Notes under the pieces: generated by a model
Seen by the model: only the letters and a program-made list of their open reading frames with translations
Told to the model about the DNA's origin: nothing
The model's database searches: none
Part shown: positions 18,064 to 26,484 of the stretch, one piece after another
How positions within the stretch are numbered: position 1 is the stretch's first letter
Layout of the letters: the number at the start of each line of letters is the position of its first letter
Translations under genes and position numbers: made by a program
DNA from: Bacteroidales bacterium
GTDB lineage: Bacteria > Bacteroidota > Bacteroidia > Bacteroidales > P3
DNA length: 64,000 bases
Direction: 5' to 3'
Assembly: GCA_016280915.1 (NCBI GenBank)
Contig: JAEEHQ010000054.1
Location: 1-64,000, forward strand

Positions 18064-18795
18064 ATGAATAGTACAAGGAATACAAAAGGTTGCGCAAATG
18101 CATCGGACAGAATAGAGCATTATATCGAAATGGCCAAAACCTTTGCGGCATTGTCTTATCAGGGTGTGTATATTATGGATTTAAGTTCTGCCCAATTTGT
18201 GTTTTCTTCGGATTATCCTCTTTTGCGTTGTGGACTGTCGGAGCAGGAGGTGCAAGACAAAGGACTTGGCTATTTTACTAACTTGATCTCCGGCACAGAA
18301 AAGGATATACTGAAAGATGTGCAGTCGCTGGTTACTTCGGGCAATGCGGAAATACCATTGGAGGACAGGAGGCGGTTATCCTTGTTTCTGAATTTTCATA
18401 TCAATTATGATACGCATTTGATCATGGTGTGCCACAAGTTGCGTTTTCTGGATTTTAACAACGATGGGAATCCTCGGTACATGATTGGCCTTGTGTCGCC
18501 ATCTGTGCACAGCGATGGGCCGGTGATCCTGGCTGCCATTGAGGACACCGACTATGTTTTCTCTTATTCTTCAGAAAACAGGAGATGGGAACCACTCAAT
18601 GTAGTACACTTATCTGGTGACGAGCGGTCTATGCTAAGGCTCACAACGCAGGGCTTTTCGTTAGACCAGATAGGAAGGATGATGTTCAAGTCGGTAGAGA
18701 CCATTAAGTTTTACCGCCGACAGGTGTTTTCGAAACTGGGAGTGAAAAACATATCAGAGGCTATCGCATACGCAACCCAATACGGCATGATATAG
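18064..18795 (+). CDS. LuxR-family transcriptional regulator
   Basis: 243 aa; C-terminal LRLTTQGFSLDQIGRMMFKSVETIKFYRRQVFSKLGVKNISEAIAYA LuxR HTH. Confidence 0.85.
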   Translation: MNSTRNTKGCANASDRIEHYIEMAKTFAALSYQGVYIMDLSSAQFVFSSDYPLLRCGLSEQEVQDKGLGYFTNLISGTEKDILKDVQSLVTSGNAEIPLEDRRRLSLFLNFHINYDTHLIMVCHKLRFLDFNNDGNPRYMIGLVSPSVHSDGPVILAAIEDTDYVFSYSSENRRWEPLNVVHLSGDERSMLRLTTQGFSLDQIGRMMFKSVETIKFYRRQVFSKLGVKNISEAIAYATQYGMI

Positions 18796-18953
18796 TGCGG
18801 TATCATTCCATCATATCTTTCTGATAATGGTTGGCTCCCCCAATGGGGAATCGGCGATGTGCCTTTCCCGGCCATCCGCTCTCTTTTTCATAGTGTTGCA
18901 TTCATGAGTTGAGCCTAAGGTCTGTTAATGGCTGTTAAATTTGAGGTATTCTG

Positions 18954-18983
18954 TTGCGGAATGGAATATTATTTGTATTTTTG
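18954..18983 (+). promoter_or_regulatory. Bacteroidetes-type promoter of riboswitch transcript
   Basis: TTG - 19 nt - TATTTTTG. Confidence 0.7.
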
Positions 18984-19012
18984 CAACCGATTTGGTCGTC
19001 CATGAGACATGG

Positions 19013-19205
19013 GTTTGCCGACCGCAAGGTTGCGGAAATCAGTCTGATGGATGTTAAAAGGGAATCAGGTGCGAGTCCTGAACAGTCCCGCTGCTGTAAG
19101 CTCCAAGACATACTGCAGCCTCCAAAAGAAAAGGTCACTGTGTGGAAACATTCCTCATGGGAAGACCGGGGGCTCGGGGAGTAAGTCAGAAGACCTGCCA
19201 AGTCG
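19013..19205 (+). ncRNA. Cobalamin riboswitch
   Basis: AAAAGGGAATCAGGTGCGAGTCCTGAACAGTCCCGCTGCTGTAAGC...GTCACTG...GGGAAGACCGGGGGCTCGGGGAGTAAGTCAGAAGACCTGCC: the core and B12 box are clear. Confidence 0.93.
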
Positions 19206-19378
19206 CTTTTTTTTGAAGCTCTCGAGGAAGAAGCTGAGAAATCATTTCTGGCGCCATATAGCGGAACCATTTCCGCCTTTGCCGTTAAGCAGCGTTCTCT
19301 TCATTTTCCCCAAGGAGTCTTTGAAAAAGCAAGACACCAGAGTAGAATGTGGAATATTTAAAAACATAAAAATAAAGA

Positions 19379-19417
19379 ATGAAGAGGAGATTTACCTTCT
19401 CAAGAATTAGACAATAG
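19379..19417 (+). pseudogene. Truncated start of the riboswitch-controlled ORF
   Basis: A-rich leader then ATG: MKRRFTFSRIRQ*. Reading enters dispersed repeat (TCAAGAATTAGA...) at 19400. Confidence 0.45.
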
Positions 19418-19485
19418 GAGAATATGTAAATTGTATATATCGTATTTGATTAGAGTTCGAGACTTTAATTGCTTGCAATTAATAG
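19400..19485 (+). repeat. Dispersed AT-rich repeat, leader module copy 1
   Basis: TCAAGAATTAGACAATAGGAGAA...TTTGATTAGAGTTCGAGACTTTAATTGCTTGCAATTAATAGA; matches 58729-58803 and the complement of 51402-51525. Confidence 0.6.
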
Positions 19486-19562
19486 AAAAAACCTGAAAAA
19501 GTAAAATAACGGCATTAGTTTCATTATATTATTATTTTGTCTCATATCATTACTATGCCGTC

Positions 19563-19602
19563 AAGCGGTTCGCCAGGGGTTTTTGGGGGCCGCTTTTTTT
19601 AT
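19563..19602 (+). terminator. Intrinsic terminator downstream of orphan riboswitch
   Basis: AAGCGG(TTCGCCAGGGGTTTTTGGGGG)CCGCTTTTTTT. Confidence 0.6.
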
Positions 19603-19801
19603 TATTTATAGGCAGAGGTTTATCATCAAGGTTGCTCGCATGGACTTAAAAAATGAGGTACATTCCGAACTTAGCTCAAGTGAATAGAGACTTGTGTTAG
19701 AAGTAGATTCTTTAAAGCAACTCTTTCCCGACTATGTCCCAATTACTTTGGGAAACTGGTATCCATTCACAGACACAGCCTTTTGGGAAATCATTTGTCA
19801 T

Positions 19802-21844
19802 TCATAGGCAATCTTCGACGGTGATTTCTTTTAATTGTTTAAGTGTAGGATTGGTATACGATGTGAGTCGGTTTGCCTGCCGTTCTATTGTTTTTTCAAA
19901 GAAATTGCGCACCAATCTTCCGTTTCCAAAATTATTGCCTTTGTTGTTCACAGCATCTGTCAACCGTTTCAATATGGTTGAAGATGCATCTTCAGTTAAA
20001 TAATAATCGTATTTCTTGATTAATGAACAGAAGATTTGGTGCAATTCCTTTGCGGAATAATCAGGAAAATATATATAACGGTTGAAACGAGACTGTAGGC
20101 CAGGATTGCTGTCAATGAATTGCTTCATTTCTTCTTTGTATCCAGCTAGTATCACAACAAGGTGGTCTCGGTCATCTTCCATTCGTTTTATTAAAGTGGC
20201 TATTGCTTCTCGACCAAAGTCAGTTTGGTCGCCGTTGACTAAAGCGTAAGCTTCATCAATAAATAATACACCCCCAATTGCACGATCTATTACTTTGTTG
20301 GTTTTCACTGCTGTTTGGCCTTCGTACTCTGCTACCAACCCACTTCGGTCAGTTTCGACTAATTGGCCCTTCTCTAAAACTCCCAACTCTGCGTAAATGC
20401 TTGCAATAATACGTGCAACGGTGGTTTTTCCAGTCCCAGGGTTGCCTATAAATACGCAATGGTAAGAAACGGGAGTGTTTCTTAGTCCTTGCTCTTGTCT
20501 AGAAAGCTGAACTTTTGCGAAATTATAAATTGTCTGAACTTCTTGTTTAACATTTTCGAGGCCAATCAGATTGTTTAGCTCATTTATGCTACCACGTTTT
20601 TCCGAAACCTGTTCTGTCTTAACGTTGCGGTAACTATTACCAACAGTATCAAGTAAATGTGATATGTGATGAAGAAAGGCTTGCTCTTTAGAAGAGATAT
20701 GACCATCAGTTTTTGCAACTAGAGTACAAAAACGGTATAGTAACATGAGATAGTGACGGAATTCGTCAGGGTCATATTGGAGAAGGACCAATGCGACCAT
20801 AAAGTCGGCTTCATCATCTTCTTTGAATATAGGTGCATTGGCAATTGCCTGTACGAAACGGGTCATAATGTCAGAAGATTCTTCGCGGACGATTTCTAAA
20901 TGCTCATTGGAGTGGTCAAGGCACAAATCGGGACGATATAAAAGACAAAGCAAATAAAGAACCCCTACGTTATCACTATCTTCTAAATTTATGTAATCGT
21001 TCATTTCACTAAAGCAGTGGGCTATGTCAATGAAGAATAATCGACGCACATCGGCCCCATATCCGAGAAGTGGATCACCATTGATGTCGTTGAATTCTAT
21101 ATTGTGCTTTGCAAGTTCGCAACGAAACGAAGCATCATTCTCAAGGCTTAGGCAGTAATGTAGAATTGTATCTGCCATTGTCAAAATGTCTTCAGTCTGC
21201 ATCGGATTATCGTCATAGTCATCATGTTTATTATAATTATCGAATTGAGAAACTATCTGGTTTGATGTATCATTGTAAGTGATTTTATATGCAAAACCAT
21301 TTTCATCAAAATCTTCGAGGTAAGGTACTCCGATAGGGCAAGGCGGACAATACGACGATGCACTTGTCGTACTCTGTGGGTTGGGATTGCTCTGGGGAGA
21401 ATAAGGTGTTGAGTGGTTGTCTTTTGATTCCGAGTAGTATGAGTCAGGGGCCTTTTCATCATGTTTCTTATAATTGTCGAATTGAGAAACTGGCTGGTTT
21501 GATGAATCTTTGTATGTGTTTTTGTATGCAAAACCATTCTCATCAAAATCTTCGAGGTGTGGTATCCCAGTAGAGCTAGGCGGACAATACGACGATGTAT
21601 CGGTCATTCTATGTATTGGGTTAGGATAACTCTGTGAGGAATAAGGTTTTGAGTGATTGTTTTTCGATTCTTTGTCGTTTGGTATAGGGGGCTCTTTGCC
21701 ATAAAATATAGTGAATAAGATAATGAAAAGAGTGATTACGCTCACAATTGTAATTATCCACCAAATAGAAGTGGAATCGCTTCCTAAGGCAAAAAGAATG
21801 ATTATACCTACGAAGGACCAAAAAACACAGCCAAATTTGTCCAT
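19802..21844 (-). CDS. Membrane-anchored CbxX/CfqX-type AAA+ ATPase with TerB-like central region
   Basis: N-terminal TM pair (MDKFGCVFWSFVGIIILFALG...), 79-aa tandem duplication, TerB-like LVAKTDGHISSKEQAFLHHIS, then AAA+ LIGLENVKQEVQ...FIGNPGTGKTTVARIIA...GVLFIDEAYAL. Start at MDKFG (ORF open to 21976). Confidence 0.85.
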   Translation of the reverse strand: MDKFGCVFWSFVGIIILFALGSDSTSIWWIITIVSVITLFIILFTIFYGKEPPIPNDKESKNNHSKPYSSQSYPNPIHRMTDTSSYCPPSSTGIPHLEDFDENGFAYKNTYKDSSNQPVSQFDNYKKHDEKAPDSYYSESKDNHSTPYSPQSNPNPQSTTSASSYCPPCPIGVPYLEDFDENGFAYKITYNDTSNQIVSQFDNYNKHDDYDDNPMQTEDILTMADTILHYCLSLENDASFRCELAKHNIEFNDINGDPLLGYGADVRRLFFIDIAHCFSEMNDYINLEDSDNVGVLYLLCLLYRPDLCLDHSNEHLEIVREESSDIMTRFVQAIANAPIFKEDDEADFMVALVLLQYDPDEFRHYLMLLYRFCTLVAKTDGHISSKEQAFLHHISHLLDTVGNSYRNVKTEQVSEKRGSINELNNLIGLENVKQEVQTIYNFAKVQLSRQEQGLRNTPVSYHCVFIGNPGTGKTTVARIIASIYAELGVLEKGQLVETDRSGLVAEYEGQTAVKTNKVIDRAIGGVLFIDEAYALVNGDQTDFGREAIATLIKRMEDDRDHLVVILAGYKEEMKQFIDSNPGLQSRFNRYIYFPDYSAKELHQIFCSLIKKYDYYLTEDASSTILKRLTDAVNNKGNNFGNGRLVRNFFEKTIERQANRLTSYTNPTLKQLKEITVEDCL
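21220..21690 (-). repeat. 237-bp in-frame tandem duplication inside AAA+ gene
   Basis: Two units: CATCATGTTTATTATAATTATCGAATTGAGAAAC at 21220 and CATCATGTTTCTTATAATTGTCGAATTGAGAAAC at 21457. Confidence 0.85.
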
Positions 21845-22167
21845 ATTGATTTGTTTTTCGATTTGCAAAAGTACTAACTTTTTTCTTTTTTTGCAAGGGA
21901 ATAGGCCTTTTTTAGGGGAAACGTTTGAAAATACTATTAGATAATCGTATTTACACATGATTTTTACAGGCCTCATTGCCTACAGCTTATTGTTTGTGAG
22001 AAATGAACAATTCTACCTGTCTGGAGTTAATAGTTGTCTGAGAAACAACATATATATTATTATTTGGCTATCCTGCAATTTGTCCTATTGTGACAAAGTA
22101 CAAAAAATCATCCTGCAATTTGACCTATACGCCGCGTTTACTTTGTCAGCTATAAAATTAAGGTGAC

Positions 22168-22294
22168 TTCTATTAATTGCCTAGAAGAGGCAAACTCTCA
22201 ATAACCCCGCATTTATAGTGTGGGGTATATCAAGTAGATATAGCTCAAGCTCAGCGTGCGGGAGGCACGCGCTCTCAAAATCGAATTAATAGAA
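22168..22294 (+). repeat. Structured dispersed element, copy A (closing stem plus three hairpins)
   Basis: Closing stem TTCTATTAATT/AATTAATAGAA; hairpins GCCT/AGGC, ACCCCGCA/TGTGGGGT, GCGTGC/GCACGC; conserved TCTCAATA and GCTCTCAAAA. Confidence 0.75.
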
Positions 22295-22362
22295 CCCATC
22301 TTAATAATTTTTTAATAGTATGAAAAATATTTACTATCTTTGCAAGTTCAAAAACGATTTCT

Positions 22363-24813
22363 ATGGAGACAAACCCTCAGATAGAATTGGCTGAAAGATA
22401 TGTGATGGAGACGGGTGTCTCCCTCTTTCTCACAGGCAAGGCAGGAACAGGCAAGACGACCTTTCTCCGTCATGTGGTGGAACATTGCAACAAGCGCCAT
22501 GTGGTGTTGGCTCCCACGGGTGTGGCGGCTGTAAATGCGGGAGGGGTCACCATCCATAGTTTTTTTCAACTGCCTTTCTGTCCTTATCTGCCCGATGTGC
22601 CTGAATTGGTGACGGAATATCAGCTGCCTGACCAAAAGAAGCAGCTCCGCAAGTCGAAAATTGATATCATCCGTACACTCGACCTGCTCATTATAGACGA
22701 AATCAGCATGGTGCGAGCCGACCTATTGGATGCGGTGGATGCTATGCTCCGACGTTACCGTCGCAACAGCCGTCCTTTTGGTGGCGTGCAACTGCTGATG
22801 ATTGGCGACGTTCAGCAGCTGGCCCCTGTGGTTACTGATGACGAGAAACCCTATATGGACCGTGTCTATCCTTCTCCCTTCTTCTTTCACAGCAAAGCTC
22901 TCCAGCGAGTTGACTACATCACCATCCAACTCTCCACAATCTATCGCCAGCAGGACCCTACGTTTGTCCAGTTGCTTAACAATATACGCGATAACCACTT
23001 CGATGCCGATACATTGGCTACGTTGAATGCTAGGGTGCGCCCCCCTAAGCCTAGGACTGGCAAGGAATGCAACATGCTACAGGATCCCATCTTGCTCACC
23101 ACACACAACTATCAGGCCGATAAGGTGAACCGGCAACGCATGGAGGCATTGGTCACGGTTCCCTTTACTCTACAAGCCCAAGTGGAGGGCAATTTCCCTG
23201 AGAATTCTTTCCCCACCGACAGAGAGCTTACTCTCAAGCCGAGAGCGCAAGTGATGTTTGTTAAGAACGACAGCAGTGGGGCTCATCGATACTACAATGG
23301 CAAGATTGGCACAGTTGACCAAGTGCTTGATGAAATAGACGACCAGGGCCAAAAACAGCGTGTGGTGTTGGTGGTGGACGAAGATGGCGAGACCATCCGC
23401 GTTACTCCTGAACAATGGGAGAACATCAAGTATGAGATTGACCCGAAGGATAACCAAATCAAACAGATTGTCGACGGCACTTTTACCCAGTTTCCACTTA
23501 AGACCGCTTGGGCCATCACCATTCATAAGGCACAGGGCCTCACCTTTGACCGTGTGCAGGTGGATGCTGCCGCAGCCTTTACCTATGGGCAGGTTTATGT
23601 GGCATTGAGCCGTTGCCGCAGCCTCGAGGGCCTGACTTTGCTATCGCCTATTACTGCCCGCAACGCTATTGGTAGTGACGATATCGACCATTTCAATGCC
23701 ACCCTTACCCCTGTGGCAGAGGCTGCCGCAAAGCTGGAGGGTTATCGTATTTCTTATTACTATGACGTACTTTTCGAACTCTTCGGTTTCGGATCCTTGC
23801 AACATGCTATGGAACAGTTGGATCGACTTTTTCAAGACCATCTACGCACCACTTATCCCCAATATAGCAGCACCTTGACGCAACTATCAGCCACTTTGAC
23901 ATCGCAGGTGTCCGATGTGGCAGATCGTTTCCGCATGCAGCTTACCTCCATTGGTCAGTTGCCTAAGGAGCAGGCACAGTCCCTATTGGCTGAGCGTATA
24001 GCCAAGGCCGTTGGCTATTTCCTCCCAAAGCTTGAGCAGATAGATGCGCAGGTGCGGCCAATGCTTGGCGTGAGCGTGGATAATACAGAGGTTTCCAAAC
24101 GGCTGAAAGAGCTCACAGAGAGCTATAATACAGCCATGGGGCTAAAAGCCACCCTGCTGCAGCAGGTACAGAAAGAAGGTTTCGACATACCCAAATACCA
24201 AAAAACCAAGGTCAATTTTGCCTTGCAGAAACCCAAACCTGCACGAGTGCAGAAGAATGAAGACATCTATAGCAACCTCAGCAATCCCAAACTCATCAAG
24301 ATTCTTACCAAATGGCGTACCGCTAAGGCCCGCGAAAGTCAGTTGCCCCCCTACACCATCCTCCAGCAAAAAAGTCTGCTGGCCATTGCCGACAAGTTGC
24401 CACGCGACGGCAAATCGCTGCTAAAGATACCAGGACTTGGCTCCGCCAAAGTGGCAAAATATGGGGTAGAGTTGGTACAGATGGTTGAAGATTATATTGA
24501 GGAGCAGTTGGGTAAGAAAGAGCCCAACTGGCTGAAAGCTGCTCGGCTCTTTGCCGAAGGCAAGTCGATAGAAGAGGTAGCAGGTATTATGCTGCGTGCT
24601 GTGAGCACCGTGGAGGGCTATATTTTCACGGCTGTAGAAAATGGATCATTGGATGCCGACTTGGTGGTTGCTGAAGAAAATCAGAACGAGATAATAGACT
24701 ATCTGTTAGACCATAAGGATGTCACCACCTTGAAGGATGTGTATGAGCATTTCAACGGTAAGTACACCTATTTGGAGCTACGTGTGGCCCGATTTCAAGC
24801 CCGCGACCTCTGA
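22363..24813 (+). CDS. PIF1-like helicase with HRDC and HTH_40-type C-terminus
   Basis: 816 aa; LTGKAGTGKTTFLRHVVE Walker A, IIDEISMVRADLLDAVD, TIHKAQGLTFDRV, HRDC-like DKLPRDGKSLLKIPGLGSAKVAKYG. Confidence 0.92.
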   Translation: METNPQIELAERYVMETGVSLFLTGKAGTGKTTFLRHVVEHCNKRHVVLAPTGVAAVNAGGVTIHSFFQLPFCPYLPDVPELVTEYQLPDQKKQLRKSKIDIIRTLDLLIIDEISMVRADLLDAVDAMLRRYRRNSRPFGGVQLLMIGDVQQLAPVVTDDEKPYMDRVYPSPFFFHSKALQRVDYITIQLSTIYRQQDPTFVQLLNNIRDNHFDADTLATLNARVRPPKPRTGKECNMLQDPILLTTHNYQADKVNRQRMEALVTVPFTLQAQVEGNFPENSFPTDRELTLKPRAQVMFVKNDSSGAHRYYNGKIGTVDQVLDEIDDQGQKQRVVLVVDEDGETIRVTPEQWENIKYEIDPKDNQIKQIVDGTFTQFPLKTAWAITIHKAQGLTFDRVQVDAAAAFTYGQVYVALSRCRSLEGLTLLSPITARNAIGSDDIDHFNATLTPVAEAAAKLEGYRISYYYDVLFELFGFGSLQHAMEQLDRLFQDHLRTTYPQYSSTLTQLSATLTSQVSDVADRFRMQLTSIGQLPKEQAQSLLAERIAKAVGYFLPKLEQIDAQVRPMLGVSVDNTEVSKRLKELTESYNTAMGLKATLLQQVQKEGFDIPKYQKTKVNFALQKPKPARVQKNEDIYSNLSNPKLIKILTKWRTAKARESQLPPYTILQQKSLLAIADKLPRDGKSLLKIPGLGSAKVAKYGVELVQMVEDYIEEQLGKKEPNWLKAARLFAEGKSIEEVAGIMLRAVSTVEGYIFTAVENGSLDADLVVAEENQNEIIDYLLDHKDVTTLKDVYEHFNGKYTYLELRVARFQARDL

Positions 24814-24890
24814 TGATGAGGTAAAGTTTAGTAATACAGTTAGTAAAAACACCTGATTAGTTAGAATAATCGGATGAAAAATAATAACCT

Positions 24891-25646
24891 ATGAAACACC
24901 TAGTTAACACCTTCTTCCGACTCTTAGCGTTGTCCCTATTGCTGATGGCTTGCCGACAGCAGGCCCTTGCTCCTGTGACTACCACCGATACGGTGGTTGA
25001 TAGCGTTGCCCAACAGACAGTTGCTAGTTCCCTTGACACCAAGACCGAAGCCTTTTTGCGCCAATTGGGCTTAGTGGACGTGCATGAGCTCGACACCTCC
25101 ATTCAGGTGCATTTGGTTTATGCCACAGCCGATAATTTCGTGGGTAAGGTGCTTTATACCGACTTGCACAAAGCTTTCTTGTTGCCCGATATGGCTGAAA
25201 AAGTGGTTCGGGCTCAACGGCTGCTGAAGGCCGATCGGCCGGACCTATCGCTGATGGTTCTCGATGCGGCACGACCTCTTTCTATCCAGCGACAGATGTT
25301 TCACATCGTGGCTGGCACTCCCCAGAATATTTATGTGGCCAATCCCAATAAGGGTCCGGGCATGCACAACTATGGCGCTGCTGTGGATATCACAATTGTT
25401 ACTTTATCGGGTCAAATGATTGACATGGGTACGCCTTTCGACCATTTTGGTCCCGAAGCCAATATTGACAGAGAGAAGCAGTTGGTGGCAGAAGGAAAGA
25501 TTAGCCGACAGGCGTATGAGAATCGACTGATGCTGCGTCGGTTGATGAAGTCTGTAGGGCTGATTCCTCTTTGGTCGGAGTGGTGGCACTTTAACCTAAT
25601 GCCTCAAGAGCAAGCTGACCGCGAACTTAAACCACTGGATTGGTAG
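24891..25646 (+). CDS. D-alanyl-D-alanine dipeptidase (M15D, VanX-like) lipoprotein
   Basis: 251 aa; lipobox LLMACRQ; GMHNYGAAVDITIV and EWWHFN zinc-site motifs. Confidence 0.9.
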   Translation: MKHLVNTFFRLLALSLLLMACRQQALAPVTTTDTVVDSVAQQTVASSLDTKTEAFLRQLGLVDVHELDTSIQVHLVYATADNFVGKVLYTDLHKAFLLPDMAEKVVRAQRLLKADRPDLSLMVLDAARPLSIQRQMFHIVAGTPQNIYVANPNKGPGMHNYGAAVDITIVTLSGQMIDMGTPFDHFGPEANIDREKQLVAEGKISRQAYENRLMLRRLMKSVGLIPLWSEWWHFNLMPQEQADRELKPLDW

Positions 25647-25691
25647 TCGTTGCTGGTAGGATGGTGTGGGTGTGGATGGTGAGTGTTGGGT

Positions 25692-26390
25692 CTATTCGTT
25701 GAAGTTGTCAATGGCACGTTCGAGAAAAAGATTGAGGGGAAGGCTGGCTTTCCATACTTTTAGCACCTGGTCGAATAGTTGGTCGGTGAGGATGTATTTC
25801 TCGGGCATGGTGTACATGGTGGTGTAGTCGGTCCATTTGAGCAGGTCGACATCGGGCCAGTCGGCGGGATATCCTTTGGGCGGGCGGGTGAGTTTTTTGC
25901 GGGTGTAGAACTGGTTGCCGAAATATTTCTTGTAGCTTGGTTGGGCCATGATGGCTTTAAATTCGTCGGTGCAGTAGAATATTTCTTGTCGGATGGCGGC
26001 AAGTTGTTTGGCCGAAGGCATGAAGAATCCTCCGCCGAGTGAGCACCCGTTTTGTTGGTCGAAGTCGGAAAAGCCCACCTGCAGGTAGTAGCCTGGAGAA
26101 CATTGGGTGCGGTCGCCACCGGAGTAGAGAAAGCAGGCTATATGGGTTTTGTAGGGTCGTTTGTCGGTGGTGAAGCGCAGGTCGCGGTAGATGCGGTAGA
26201 TGCATTGTTTTGCCTGTAGGTTCTTTAACCCAGGGTCGAGGGGAGTCATGGCGTCGATAAGGGCTTGGGTGAAGTTGGTAAAGTCGGCCAGGATGGCATT
26301 CCACCGATCTTTGTTGGCGTTGAACCAGTCGCGGTTGTTGTTGGCAAGCAGCTGGGAGAAAAAGTGGAGGGTGTCGGGGTTGATTTTCAT
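25692..26390 (-). CDS. DUF2461 domain protein
   Basis: 232 aa; LHFFSQLLANNNRDWFNANKDRW...RIYRDLRFTTDKRPYKTHIACFLYSGG. Confidence 0.9.
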   Translation of the reverse strand: MKINPDTLHFFSQLLANNNRDWFNANKDRWNAILADFTNFTQALIDAMTPLDPGLKNLQAKQCIYRIYRDLRFTTDKRPYKTHIACFLYSGGDRTQCSPGYYLQVGFSDFDQQNGCSLGGGFFMPSAKQLAAIRQEIFYCTDEFKAIMAQPSYKKYFGNQFYTRKKLTRPPKGYPADWPDVDLLKWTDYTTMYTMPEKYILTDQLFDQVLKVWKASLPLNLFLERAIDNFNE

Positions 26391-26484
26391 TTTTTAATAA
26401 AATAATGATTTAATTTGCAAAAGTACGAATTTTTTTTGTATTTTTGCATTCTCGATTTGGAAAAAGTATCAAAATAATAAGATT

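Noticed and set aside
19051-19410. 119-aa ORF over the cobalamin riboswitch
   Set aside because: Overlaps the riboswitch core; no coding character.
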